Assembly (NCBI GenBank): GCA_910574455.1
Contig: CAJSYZ010000001.1
Location: forward strand, 36,006 to 100,005
Source: Trichaptum fuscoviolaceum
Lineage: Eukaryota; Basidiomycota; Agaricomycetes; Hymenochaetales; Trichaptaceae
Length of the DNA stretch: 64,000 bases
Direction of reading: 5' to 3'
Below the pieces are notes generated by a model that was not told where the DNA came from, searched no databases, and saw nothing but the letters and a program-made list of their open reading frames with translations. A program made the translations under genes and the position numbers. Below are positions 43,954 to 54,370 of this stretch, piece after piece (the stretch's first letter is position 1; each line of letters starts with the position of its first letter).

Positions 43954-46900
43954 TTACGCTTTAGAGTTAAACTCTAAGCCCAACTGTGAACGGAATTTGA
44001 GGAACTTAACATGGCCAAGATTCTTTGTAAAAAGATCTGCCGGATTATCCTCCCCCTTGATAAAGAACAGCTCAACAATCTTCTTAGCAACGACTTCGCG
44101 TATATAATGATAGCGAATGTCAATGTGCTTGGAGCATTTTTCAGTAACAGGGTTGGATGCCATGAATATCGATCCCTGATTGTCACCGCAGATGGGAATA
44201 GGGTGTAACTTATAGCCAAGTTCACGAAGCATATTAATAATCCAGACCATTTGCCGGCAACAGTCAGATAATGCCATGTACTCAGCTTCAGTTGAACTAA
44301 GCGCAATAGTCTTTTGCAGCCTAGAAGTCCAGCTGAAAGTTCCACCTGCGAGTTTGATGAAGTAACCAGTTTGTGATTTGCGGCCTGTCGGATCTGCAGC
44401 CCAATCGCTGTCTGTACATGCTGAGAATCCAAGTTGCGTCTTCCCATCATATATGAGGGCATAGTCCTTAGTACCTATAAGGTAGCGACAGATATACAGC
44501 GCTTTCTTAAGGTGCTCCTCTGATGGATTAACCGCAAACCTAGATAGCATAGTGACAGCAAAAGCAATGTCTGGGTGCGTACCAATCATAAGATATAACA
44601 GAGAGCCAATAATCATCTGGTATCTTGAACGTCTTTCATGATTGACTGGCGCGGTATTAGTTTCCGCATTATAACCGGCTGGGAGTGGAGTTGGAGCTGA
44701 TTTTGCATTTTCCATGCCGCATCGCTGAATGATTTTCTCCAGGTAGGCGCGTTGATCAAGTTTGATCTTGCTGCCGTCTCTGGTAACATTCATGCGCAGG
44801 AATTCTTTGACGTCTCCTAAGTCTTGACATTCCCATTTGGCCATAAATTTGTCCTTCATTTCCTTGTTGACCTTCGGATCAGGTCCACAGAATAGGGCAT
44901 CGTCGACATAGACAATGGCAACAACAAGTCTGCCTTTTGACCTATGGACAAAAAGACCAGCGTCTGAATTTAATCGAACGAATCCGATTTCAGACATAGA
45001 TTTGTTAAGGGCATGCCACCAGGCAAGCCCGGCTTGTTTCAAGCCATAGAGCGCTTTCCGCAATCTGCATACTTTGCGCTCAGTGCCTTTGGCTATGAAG
45101 CCTTCAGGTTGCTCCATGTAGATTTCTTCTTCTAAGTCGCCATACAAGTACGCGTTGCGCACATCGACTGCAGTGATATGCCAGTCATTCAGTGCTGCAA
45201 GTGCAAATATTAGTCGCACTGTTTCAAAGCGGACGACAGGTGAGAAGATTTGGTCAAAGTCTAAACCTTCAACCTGGGAGAAACCTTTGGCAACAAGCCT
45301 GGCTTTCTTCCGACCGTCAGACTTGACGTCGAATACCCAACGGTTTTTGATAACTTTGCGTCCCTTAGGACGATCAACCAACTCATAAACTTTGCGGCGC
45401 TTTAGGGCTTCAAGCTCCTCTAAGCAAGCACGCTTCCACTCCTTCTGTTCTGCAGCTGGTAAGCGCAAAATATCACGGAATGTCCATTCACGGACGTTAG
45501 ATAGGGTGGTTGTTGGTGGAATGGCGAAGGAAAATAGGTAATTGAGTAATTTAACTCCCCCTTCCTGACATAGGTCGGCAAGGAGTTCTTCTTCTTCTTC
45601 CTCTTGTTCTACCGGTCCAGGGTGCGAATCAGATGAGCCACTTGGAGCAGGCGGTTCAGCCGAGCTATGATCGGGAATATCATTACGCTCAGGCTGTTTT
45701 CCTTTGTCTTGTGTCTGGGAGCAACCCTGATCACCGACAATTTTACGCCATGTCCGCATCTTTTCAGCATCTTTAAACTGATCTACTGGGTGCTGTTTTT
45801 CACCGTAGATATTACCTGGCCTAGTAGAAGGTCTCCGCTCACGTCGCTCTCGCTCTCTCACTTGTTGATGTTGTTGTTCAGCTCTCTGACGAGCGAACGA
45901 GTGAGGTAGAGGAGGTCTACTAACTTCCCGACGACGTTGCGGCGGATCTTGCTTTGGAGCCGGTTCTGGCTGTACCTCATCATCATGGGGTTCGCGCTGA
46001 TCCCTTTCAGAAGGTTCCCTTTCTGAGGGTTGTGGAGATTCTGCTTGACGCGGGTGTTCATCTTCCTGCGGAGCGAAATCATCGCCATCATCACCGCTAT
46101 CCTCATTAGAAGGATTGGATGGTTGGTCCGTTGGAGATTTTTTAGTCGATGTCTTCTCAGGCAGACGTGCACGTTTCTTGAAATCTGGGCATCTTGGAAA
46201 AGAATGCTCATCAAAAATTGCATGAGCAGCGACGAAGACTGTGTTGTTTGAGCGCATAAACCTAAAACCGCGTTCACCGCTTGGTACACCAATGTAAGTC
46301 ATAAGTTCAGACTTTGGTGCCAACTTATTTGCTCGGATTTTGGCAGCAATATGTACATATGCGCCGCATTCAAAAACGCGTAAGTGATCAATGGTAGGTT
46401 TAGTGTGATATAACGCCTCAAATGGTGTCCGCCAATTAAGGCGACACATCGGAGTACGCACATACACATGTTGCGCTTGCTCAACAGCAAACTCCCACCA
46501 GGAATCTGGTAGGCAGGCTTCATGTCGCATAGCTTCAGCTTTGTCCATTACAGTTCGCATAAAGCGCTCCGCACGACCGTTTTGTTGTGGTGTGTAAGGT
46601 GCGCTCTGAAGAATCTGAATGCCTTCCTCCTTGAGCAAATCGTCAAAAGCATGCGATTTATATTCTCCCCCTGCATCGCTCATCCATTTGTTGATAACCG
46701 TCTTATGCTGGTTCTTAACAAGTTGTATAAACTGTCTGGTAGCGACAATTGCAGCAGATTTCTTGCGCAAAAGCGATATCCAAGCATAAGAGGTAAAATC
46801 ATCGAAGAATACGATGATGTATTCATACTTGTGGTATGAGGCGATGGGAAATGATTTTAGATCGGAGTGAATAAGCTCAAAAGGAGCAGATGCGCGATAC

Positions 46901-48870
46901 TGAACCGCTGGAAACGGTTTCTGAGGCATTTTGCCCTTTGCGCATCCGGGACATAGTTTTTCTTCTTCAGGGAACTCTATTGATGGAAAGCGAAGCGTGT
47001 GCTTCTTAGCTTTGACTAGAGCGTCCTTTGAAGGATGTCCAAATCGTCTGTGCATGATATCATAATCAATTGATGCAGCTGACGCTTTAGAAGTATCACC
47101 GCTTGCAATCAAGATATAGATAGAGTCGCGTTCTCTCCGAGGATAAAAACGCATAAATAAGGCGCTTCCGCTGTGAAGGCTGATAGCCTGTGAATCGCCA
47201 ATGGCTTTTAAACCTTTCTGAAGAAATTGACCCATAGAGAGTAATCGCACTAGAAGACTGGGGATATAGTGTACGTCTTCAATGAAGTGTCGATATGGGC
47301 GTTTGGTTTTAATATCTATTCCCTCAATGAGAACAGTACCTTTGCCCGCAACGCGAGTATGTCCGTTTGCAGTTGCAACCGGCATATGCTCTTTGACTGG
47401 TTTATAAGTGACAAAGTTGCTCAGATTATTTGTGAAATGAATCGAAGTGCCTGAGTCAAGAATCCAAACTTTAATGCGCAGACTAGGATCTTTATTACAC
47501 TTGCTGCAGGGGACTGCGCTGTGTGTACACATCTTATATTGCGACAAATCAATTACATCTTTATCAACTTTAACATTCAATGCATCAAAGGAAGGGACTT
47601 CCGAGCAATGAACGTCAGTTAAAGACGTCGCATGATGTGTCAGAGAAACTGACCTATTGCCATAGGGATCCGAGTGCGCTTGGGTGTACCAGTCGCAAAG
47701 CTGTTCTATCTTGCGATCGAACTTCGCCTCTGGTTCTTCATCCCAGTCCAGATTGTCATCAGTACTTCCCATCTTGACATCGTCAACGGGAGGGGAGATA
47801 CGTTCCGCCAAGTTAAGAGTATTCGCTTTGGGGGAAACAGCAACACTGTCCTCCATACCCTCAATGATCCGCGTAGTTTCAGCAAAGTACGCTTCAAGCT
47901 GATCAGAGGTAGGGGGTGTGCCGGTCTTAACGTCATCAGAGCCAGAGATAGAGGCTTTATCATCCACAATGGTCATACCGCCAATGATCTCAGTGATATG
48001 CGCGTGCTGGTGCTGGTCCTTGAACTTGCGACCGCCGCGCTTACCACGTTTGACCTTGTTGCGGTTAGAATTACCATTACCATTACCATTTCCTTCACCA
48101 CCGCTGCTGCCATTCTGGCGCTGCTGCTGGTTAAAGGTCTGGTCCTGGCGCCTGCGCTTAATAGCGCTGAGCTTGTGGGCATCGGCATTGTCACGATTGA
48201 CTTTGCCTCTAATAGACCTCTGCTCATAAGCAATGACGACTGACCTTCGTATCTCATCAAAAGCCAAGCTATGAATGTCTTGGTCTTGATTCTGAATATG
48301 GTACTGTGCAATCGTGTCGTAGACCGATGGGATCTTAGCCAAAAGAATCATAGCCTGCAAGTAGCCAGGAACGTTGACGCCATTGGCCGTAAGGACCTCA
48401 AAGTGGCCGTCAAGTTTGTCCATAGCTGCGCGCGGATGAGAGTTAGCAGGGATTTGCACGTCCATCGCATTCTTGAATTCCAAGTAGACTCTGGCAATGC
48501 CAGGTGTGTCATACTCTTTCTTCAATGCGTCCCACAACTCCTTCGCAGTAGCCTTAGACTTCCAGCGAATGAGTGCGTCAGTGGAGATTCGAAGACGAAT
48601 CGATCCAAGTGCAGTCTGGTTAGACTTATCCCATGCTTTCTTCTTGTCATCTCCTCCTGGCTCAATGACAGCAGCAACCGCTGGTTTAGACGGTTTGTTG
48701 CCTGTCGCTGGAACTTCAGGAATTGCTTCCTTAAGTACAGTGCCAGGGCGCGCTTTCTCAATTGCAGTCCATGAGTCAATGGCCTGGAGGTAAGACTCCA
48801 TCTTGATGAACCATTCTGCAGCATTGCTGCCGCTGAGGACAGGAACAATCGACGTAAGAGCGTTCGACAT
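43954..48870 (-). CDS. Copia gag-pol polyprotein (Gag-PR-IN-RT-RNase H)
   Basis: One open frame of about 1,638 residues from ATG 48870 (MSNALTSIVP). The frame is open upstream to 49104, but that start overlaps the primer-binding site, so the downstream ATG is preferred. Order: Gag with a WFIKMESYLQAIDSW start; a basic KRGKRGGRKFK segment with no CCHC zinc knuckle seen; protease WILDSGTSIHF; integrase zinc region HRRFGH ... CPGC; integrase core with HSDLKSF, SDAGGEY and NGRAERFM (D, D, E); a low-complexity acidic/Arg-rich linker; reverse transcriptase with VDVRNAYLYGDL and YVDD; RNase H with TDSDWAAD, SSTEAEY and GDNQGS. PR-IN-RT order is diagnostic of copia. No stop or frameshift: potentially active. 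Confidence 0.97.
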   Translation of the reverse strand: MSNALTSIVPVLSGSNAAEWFIKMESYLQAIDSWTAIEKARPGTVLKEAIPEVPATGNKPSKPAVAAVIEPGGDDKKKAWDKSNQTALGSIRLRISTDALIRWKSKATAKELWDALKKEYDTPGIARVYLEFKNAMDVQIPANSHPRAAMDKLDGHFEVLTANGVNVPGYLQAMILLAKIPSVYDTIAQYHIQNQDQDIHSLAFDEIRRSVVIAYEQRSIRGKVNRDNADAHKLSAIKRRRQDQTFNQQQRQNGSSGGEGNGNGNGNSNRNKVKRGKRGGRKFKDQHQHAHITEIIGGMTIVDDKASISGSDDVKTGTPPTSDQLEAYFAETTRIIEGMEDSVAVSPKANTLNLAERISPPVDDVKMGSTDDNLDWDEEPEAKFDRKIEQLCDWYTQAHSDPYGNRSVSLTHHATSLTDVHCSEVPSFDALNVKVDKDVIDLSQYKMCTHSAVPCSKCNKDPSLRIKVWILDSGTSIHFTNNLSNFVTYKPVKEHMPVATANGHTRVAGKGTVLIEGIDIKTKRPYRHFIEDVHYIPSLLVRLLSMGQFLQKGLKAIGDSQAISLHSGSALFMRFYPRRERDSIYILIASGDTSKASAASIDYDIMHRRFGHPSKDALVKAKKHTLRFPSIEFPEEEKLCPGCAKGKMPQKPFPAVQYRASAPFELIHSDLKSFPIASYHKYEYIIVFFDDFTSYAWISLLRKKSAAIVATRQFIQLVKNQHKTVINKWMSDAGGEYKSHAFDDLLKEEGIQILQSAPYTPQQNGRAERFMRTVMDKAEAMRHEACLPDSWWEFAVEQAQHVYVRTPMCRLNWRTPFEALYHTKPTIDHLRVFECGAYVHIAAKIRANKLAPKSELMTYIGVPSGERGFRFMRSNNTVFVAAHAIFDEHSFPRCPDFKKRARLPEKTSTKKSPTDQPSNPSNEDSGDDGDDFAPQEDEHPRQAESPQPSEREPSERDQREPHDDEVQPEPAPKQDPPQRRREVSRPPLPHSFARQRAEQQHQQVRERERRERRPSTRPGNIYGEKQHPVDQFKDAEKMRTWRKIVGDQGCSQTQDKGKQPERNDIPDHSSAEPPAPSGSSDSHPGPVEQEEEEEELLADLCQEGGVKLLNYLFSFAIPPTTTLSNVREWTFRDILRLPAAEQKEWKRACLEELEALKRRKVYELVDRPKGRKVIKNRWVFDVKSDGRKKARLVAKGFSQVEGLDFDQIFSPVVRFETVRLIFALAALNDWHITAVDVRNAYLYGDLEEEIYMEQPEGFIAKGTERKVCRLRKALYGLKQAGLAWWHALNKSMSEIGFVRLNSDAGLFVHRSKGRLVVAIVYVDDALFCGPDPKVNKEMKDKFMAKWECQDLGDVKEFLRMNVTRDGSKIKLDQRAYLEKIIQRCGMENAKSAPTPLPAGYNAETNTAPVNHERRSRYQMIIGSLLYLMIGTHPDIAFAVTMLSRFAVNPSEEHLKKALYICRYLIGTKDYALIYDGKTQLGFSACTDSDWAADPTGRKSQTGYFIKLAGGTFSWTSRLQKTIALSSTEAEYMALSDCCRQMVWIINMLRELGYKLHPIPICGDNQGSIFMASNPVTEKCSKHIDIRYHYIREVVAKKIVELFFIKGEDNPADLFTKNLGHVKFLKFRSQLGLEFNSKA

Positions 48871-49102
48871 AGTGCGATAAGATCTGTAGTAGTACAGAGG
48901 GTCGTCAGCATATGTGTAATGCAACGAAGTAGGCAGCATTTCTGCGCCAATGGCGCTTGGGCTTGCAGCAACAAAGTGCGCATGGTCCAGGCAACCGTCA
49001 GAATGCAAAGTACATTGTGCTATCGCGCAGTGTTCTTGCATATCTGTGTAAGGTGAGCAGACTCGATTCAATGCAGCCAACGAAGGCGCAGTGAAGAGCA
49101 CC

Positions 49103-49115
49103 AAGGCTCATAACC
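49103..49115 (-). promoter_or_regulatory. Copia primer-binding site candidate
   Basis: Directly inside the 5' LTR the minus strand reads GGTTATGAGCC, in the place where a tRNA primes minus-strand synthesis. The primer tRNA was not identified. Confidence 0.6.
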
Positions 49116-49420
49116 TGTTGCGCGGGAAACGCCACTCGCCTAGCGCCCGCAGTGGGTCATGGCGCTCTACTCACCTGTAGTAGCTGTAAACCTGCTAAGG
49201 TGCTTGAAGAGAGATGGTAGTGGTGCGAGTGTAAGAGTAGTGGCTTCGTTATTCTACTCAGAGCTACGTACAGGGGTTTATATACTGTACATGAAGTAAA
49301 TAAGTGTAAACTATACAGTGCATTAGTAATGCAACAGATAACAATAGATGTTACTAGAATGTTCCGATAGTATGAGTAATCATGTCATATGATCTACTAG
49401 AACCTTCTACGAGTTCAACA
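49116..49420 (-). repeat. Copia 5' LTR
   Basis: 305 bases, identical to 43606-43910 except one base. It contains the element promoter for minus-strand transcription. Confidence 0.97.
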
Positions 49421-49425
49421 ATCTT
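49421..49425. repeat. Copia target-site duplication, right (ATCTT)
   Basis: Second copy of the 5-base repeat at 43601-43605. Confidence 0.97.
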
Positions 49426-50922
49426 GACTGCCACAGCTCAAGCAGCTCCGACATTGAGGCTGGTAGTGATATAGAGGAAGTCAGTAATGAGGGTGATGAA
49501 GATGAAGAAGACGAACTTGAAGATGAAGCGGGTAAGCTATTGCACTGCAGATGGATAGGATGGATGTCTAATGAACATTTTCACCATAGTGGTCGACATA
49601 CCCTTTCAAATACCACATGATGGTGCCGTTGAGACTGTGACACTTCAGTCAACCGTTACATTTAAGGAGCTTCTACGAACTATTGCACGGATAATGGAAG
49701 TTGATAGAGAGGAAGTAAAAGTTGGTTACAAGTTCAGCACTGATGCACGAACAAAGGCTGTAAACCACCTTAACTCTGCATCTCACTTGCGAGAATTGAT
49801 GGATGATGCTATTGCACATCTGCGAAGCTTGCAAACACCTGCAGGCAAATCAAAACGTGGCAAGAGCTTCAAGGTAGAGATAATAAGTCTCATACATGAG
49901 GAGACTCGGAAGACGAAGCAGACAAAATCAGATAAGGTATGCTAAGGTGTTGTTATTGCCATAGAATGGAACAGCTAAGGCTTTTTGCCAGAAAAAAAAA
50001 GGGCAAGCATCAACGCAAACGACGAAGCTCAGACTCAAGCAGTGGCAGTGATGTTGAAGCCATTGATGATCCAAGATCACGATCAGAGTCTCAGTGGGTC
50101 AGTCGGATTGAGAAGGCAAACCTGTGCAGCAAGCATCGTGATGGTAAACAAGCATGTGCAATACTTCCCGGAGGCTCATGTGCGCAGTTGACGAAGCAGG
50201 ATCTCTCACTGTGGGGTCTTTTATGTAAGGTAAGTACACGGTACTGTCTTCTATTTCCCGCAGTCATAAATACAGACTGATGCGTGATGGAACATGGATA
50301 TAGGAAGGCTATGATTCTATTACGGTACCTCCGCAACAGCTACGGCTTATGGACCGTATTACAAATCAAAGGAATTCCTTGAAGGGGCCCGAACCTGCCA
50401 GCGAGCCACCAAAGACCGCAGTCAATCACCAACATCAACATTTGAAGCACTTTCATGGACCATCCAGCCCTATTTTGCAAAGCCCCCGATCTTACTATTC
50501 TCGTCGGTACTCACCATACACACCGCCTCAACTTTCCCGCTATCGCTACCACACTGTTTCATCCAGTCCCGACATCCAGTTTGACCCCGCTGACGATCCA
50601 ACTCTTTTCCCGCACATTGGTACATGGCTTCAGTCGCTTTCTGAAGGACCACGAGGTGCTGATGGCGATGATTTCACTCAATTTGAAAATGTCCTTGTTT
50701 CAAATGGCTACAAACGAGTGTTTCATCTGGCTCGGCAAGGGTTTTCGGTGGAAGAACTGCGAAGGATATGTGAAAATCAGATTTCAGATGGTCTGGCATT
50801 CACATTACTTGATTATGCAAGACGTGACACACAGAAGATCATAACGGAGGAAACACGCAGGCGTCGGAAGCAACATAATGAACCACGAAGGTACATCTAG
50901 GGCATGTATAATTAACTATAAA

Positions 50923-52122
50923 TTACAAGTATCCACAATAATGAAACCATCCACGAGCATCAGATGGCGAGACAGACCATACAGCATTGTGAAGATGAAT
51001 ATAAACATCTAAATTGTCTAAATTCTCAGTACCTATTCTAATGAGTTCTCCATGACGTCGAATATGTGACTTTATAGCTGAGAATGCGAGTTCAATGGGG
51101 TTATAATCAGGTGAGTATGGCGGTAAAAATTCGCACTTCATGCCTCTATTAAACCATGAGTACATATGAAGGACCAATTCATAAAGCACATATCGTTCTT
51201 CAATCAATTCTTGAATGAGTGCATGCTTATGGATAGCACAGTTGTCCATGACTATCACAGAGTTTGGTCCTGGATATGGATTCATCCGATCAAGTAGTCC
51301 ATCAATAAAGCGTGCAAAACGCATAGTATCAAATGAGCCCTCAACAATGTCAACACTTAGAATACCATCCATTGATATAGCAGGCAAAATCGAGTATCTA
51401 TTAGCAGTAGATATGTATTAGTATGGAGTTGAATTGATTATATTACACATACCTACGACCACGCACAAAAAATGTCCTTCGGATTGCACGTTGACCCGAG
51501 ATTGCCCATGCGCGACCTCGATAAGTTGTCCTTCTGTCGCAAGAACTCTCATCTACAAAGACTAGCTGATCTGGTCGATAAAGAGAACCGATTCTATGTA
51601 CAAAGTGTGCCCGCTTTTCTTCACTTCGTTCAATAGCTTCTTTTGTGACCTAAATAGATGAACACCATTAGTTTCAGCTTTTCCGTAAATTGAAGTATAT
51701 AGACACACTCTTTTCATTGTAAATCCACATTGTCTAAGGGCCCTCCATATTGTACTGACAGATACTTCCACATCACAGACATTCTTGAGGCATCGACGAA
51801 GTTCATCAAGATATATGTCACAGTTCCTTCGAATGCACTCCTTGATATACTACCGGTCATTTATTCAGAAGCACATCCAATGGTCTAGCAAGGGACTTTC
51901 ACTCACTTCAAGATGACTATATAATAGCTTCCTCCTTCGACCCCTCCGTCTCTTATCCTTCAGAGGTGCAACAGGTGTACCAGATCTTCTCCATCTTCGC
52001 AGCAGTCTTCTGATGTGGCCTACACTGAGCTGTGTTGTACTGCTGATATCTTCCTCCCCCAGTAGCATTGAGAGTCGAATTATGGTCCATGCAAGGTCAT
52101 CTGAGACCCGCTTGCCGCGCAT
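50923..52122 (-). CDS. Tc1/mariner-like DDE transposase (DD34E type)
   Basis: Four exons: 52122-51907, 51849-51709, 51649-51453 and 51397-50923, all GT-AG introns, 1029 bases, 342 residues, no break. The N-terminal helix-turn-helix contains TQLSVGHIRRLLRRWRRSG with basic KDKRRRGRRRK. Catalytic residues: D in LVFVDESSCDRR, D in SVIVMDNCAIHK, E in PPYSPDYNPIELAF, the DDE_3 signature. Fifty residues separate the second D and the E; 16 of them (YVLYELV...WFNR) look like an extra in-frame segment, and without it the spacing is the family-standard 34. That segment begins near a GT and ends near an AG but a plain GT-AG cut would shift frame. It acts in the nucleus on the 358-base TIRs. Probably functional unless the extra segment disrupts it. 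Confidence 0.9.
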
Positions 52123-52212
52123 GTATATTTAATTTGGTGTAAATAGATGAGGAGTGAGTGAGAGGAGTAGACGATGTCATGGACAGCCAAATTTGGGACT
52201 AAGATTGGACCT

Positions 52213-52570
52213 GCCAGCTTCGACACCAAATATCTCCAGAATGAAAGCAGCCTTCACCTTGATTTTTTTTCGAGGACCTGCGCATGTACGTCTACTTTCA
52301 TTCTGAAGTATTTTGAAAGATATTCACTCAAAATTGATTGAGTTATGTGTGTTTCACAGTTTTTTTGCACCTCAAAAACTAACTTCACGAAAACTCATCC
52401 GTTTGCTTCATTTAAATTGCATTCACTAGCGATTAATAAGGAGAGATCATAGAAGCAAAAATCACTCAAATCCGAGAAGATTTGAGTGAGCTATGCGTGT
52501 CCGAAGATTTACAGTAATTTTTGTATTTTTTTGTTTGGACGTGCCGCGACAAGATTTTTGCAAACAGCAG
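52213..52570 (-). repeat. Right terminal inverted repeat of the Tc1/mariner-like element
   Basis: Inverted partner of 42717-43074. The transposase start codon is about 90 bases inside it, so the transposase promoter is probably in or next to this repeat. Confidence 0.95.
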
Positions 52571-52572
52571 TA
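52571..52572. repeat. TA target-site duplication, right
   Basis: TA after the CAAACAGCAG tip, matching 42715-42716. Confidence 0.85.
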
Positions 52573-53430
52573 ACATATTGAAAAGCGTGGGGCAGTGCAG
52601 GCGTGTGTCTCAGAGAGGTTTTGCTACTCGTTCCCAACTTTCTGACATTCTGTCGTCTTCAGCTACGTGTCCGAGTCAGAGTTTTGCTAGTGCTCCTTTG
52701 AGCCACCCTGTCTTACTTTGCGCTGAAGTGCGATGGCATTGCCTGACACCGAACCTGCGCATGTTATCTTCGGCCGTCGATGCTTCAGTCACTCCTGACT
52801 CATACCGTTGCGGCGAGTCGATGTAAATCTGAAGAAATCGTCCGCGCACACGAAGCAATGGTTGGCTCAAGATATACTGTAGCTTCAGGGGTGGCTCTGA
52901 GTGGTACCGCGGTGAAGATGTGCATGTCCGAGAAGAAAGCTGTGACTCGGACGAACGTGGTTGCTAGACGAGAGCGTTGGATCAACAGGACGTTCAGTAT
53001 GCTTGGGAGTCAATTTGATTGTGAGTAGCCTCCGGTGGACACGGTGCGTCTTACTTGTTTAATTTGAGCCTTTTTTCAAGCTTCCTATTAACAGTTGTCT
53101 ACGTAACATGACGGAGGTAAGTGTGTTAACCTTGCGCATTATCCTGATCAAAGTCAGGCTCTCCTTACCGGCTTCCACTGTCACGTCGAACTTGATACCA
53201 CAGTCCAAGGACGAGAAGCACATCACAAAGAGTGTTCTTGAACATCGGTTGGGACACGTTGGGCCAGGGCATCGCATTGTGGACGGGTAAAGTCGTCCCC
53301 GTTGATTATCTGTTTTGTAGCCGGATTCAAGTTCGCTTGTCATGTCTATAAAACTTTTTGAGTAGCATCCATACGAAATCTGTTGTATTATCTATTGTAC
53401 ATGAAATGCAATGCAGGATTGCGCCCTTCT
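52573..53430. other. No confident gene
   Basis: Plus-strand frames (such as 52521-52826 and 52780-53028) and minus-strand shadows overlap without a recognisable domain. The first may continue coding sequence interrupted at 42714. A possible short intron (GTAAGTGTG...CAAAG) lies near 53116-53153. Confidence 0.25.
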
Positions 53431-53431
53431 G

Positions 53432-54305
53432 TCAGGAAGTCACACTCGAACATTCTAAATTACATGTATACAAATGCGCAAGACGGGTCTCCGCAATTTC
53501 TTGAGTCACCATGACCAATCGGTGAAATCCAGAACGGCTGGGTGGTCCATGCTGGCGCAGCCAATCGCACATCCAATCCGATCCTCTCGCCCGGTACGAG
53601 GTGGCGAATGGAAATGCCAATAGTTCGCCTGGATACGGGCCTGACTCCTTATCGCGGGTGTATAGGAAATCCCACTCCATCTCTTCCGTGAAGTCATATA
53701 TGAAGTCAAAGAACTTGTCAATCATATCACCGCAAAGCATGCCGGCCTCAGCGCAGGCGTCGATGACCCGGGAGAAAGTGTACAGTATGAGGCGAAGGCC
53801 TAAAGGATGGCAGGTGCGGTAAGGGTGTTGAATGCGATAGTCGGTTCAGGTGGAGCACAGTGCGGATGACGAAAAGTGCATGTTTCAGGTAAGGCGTGAA
53901 AGCTCGTCGGTGCTCGCGTCGGGAGAAGAAGCAGGAGGTTGAGCGAGTAGGGATGTAAGGACTGGGCCATCTAAGTAATGAAAGTAAATTTTGTGGCGAG
54001 TAACAAAAGCAATAAGCGTCCAAACTGAGTGAAGAAAGACACACGTTTCTTCCCAAAAATCCGACGTGTGTCCATGTCTAGTCCGATGCTCTTCTGTGGA
54101 CACTGCGTGATAGATATCTAGATGATTCTGGAATGGGTGCGATACCTCGGTGGCCCTGACCAACCAGCGCCAAGGTCAACGCCGCAGCCGCATACGTCTC
54201 CTGTGCCTCAACCTCCTCCTCCTCCTCCTCCTCCTCCTCCTCCTCCTCCTCTAGCAAGTTAAGCACCGCCAGCAACTCCAGCACCTCATCCAAATTTGCC
54301 TTCAT
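53432..54305 (-). pseudogene. Uncharacterised tandem paralogue 1
   Basis: The upstream part begins MKANLDEVLELLAVLNLLEE followed by a Glu run from the (TCC)n microsatellite. Further blocks are ETCVFLHSVWTLIAFV and DGPVLTSLLAQP, then in another frame LRLILYTFSRVIDACAEAG, DMIDKFFDFIYDFTEEMEWD and a C-terminal block with GFHRLVMVTQEIAETRLAHL. The frames do not join cleanly, so it is damaged or has unrecognised introns. It is related to the neighbouring paralogue at 54371-55150. Family unknown. Confidence 0.4.
54207..54255. repeat. (TCC)n trinucleotide microsatellite
   Basis: About fifteen TCC/CTC units, encoding a Glu run on the minus strand of the tandem paralogue. Confidence 0.97.
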
Positions 54306-54370
54306 CGCCCATTAGAATTCCGCCCCAGGGTCCAGCTTGGCGCCCTAAACCCAGCTTTTGGCAGTGCAGT

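Larger units (their letters stand above)
43606..49420 (-). mobile_element. Full-length Ty1/copia LTR retrotransposon
   Basis: 5815 bases: two 305-base LTRs (TGTTG...CAACA), a single unbroken gag-pol frame, a purine-rich tract and a primer-binding candidate in the expected places, and the ATCTT target duplication. The LTRs differ at one base (G/A, about 43793 against 49303), so insertion was recent. It is inserted in the second gene of the Tc1/mariner-like element and must be younger than it. Confidence 0.98.
43145..50900 (+). pseudogene. Second gene of the Tc1/mariner-like element, split by copia
   Basis: ATG 43145 opens a basic stretch (MGNKRNTRRKK). An exon near 43430-43605 ends ESNRH and, across the copia insertion, continues LDCHSSSSSDIEAG in frame when one ATCTT copy is kept. 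Next are an acidic segment (GDEDEEDELEDEAG), a block from about 49589 with a compact mixed alpha/beta look (VDIPFQIPHDGAVETVTLQS, KVGYKFSTDARTKAV), a block with Cys/His spacing (ANLCSKHRDGKQACAIL, then LTKQDLSLWGLL), a Pro/Ser/Tyr-rich linker, and a C-terminal helical region with DDFTQFENVLVSNGYKRVFH. The order of a ubiquitin-like fold, a Cys/His block and a SAM-like helical tail matches uncharacterised proteins I associate with basidiomycete transposons. Function unknown; the copia insertion must inactivate this copy. Confidence 0.65.
42717..52570. mobile_element. Tc1/mariner-like transposon with long TIRs and a second gene
   Basis: Ends are 358-base terminal inverted repeats (42717-43074 and 52213-52570) that differ at only a few positions, including one single-base length change in an A-run. 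Tips read CTGCTGTTTGCAAAAATC and are flanked by TA. Inside are a DDE transposase (50923-52122, -) and a second gene (43145-50900, +) converging toward each other. The element is 9854 bases, of which 5820 are a later copia insertion plus its duplication, leaving about 4.0 kb. Near-identical repeats and an unbroken transposase imply recent mobility. A second ORF and repeats this long are unusual for Tc1/mariner. Confidence 0.9.

Noticed and set aside
47674..48243. 189-residue plus-strand ORF
   Set aside because: Antisense to the copia gag region.
48870..49104. Upstream ATG (49104) as the copia start
   Set aside because: It overlaps the primer-binding position next to the 5' LTR and the extra residues do not look like Gag; ATG 48870 is preferred.
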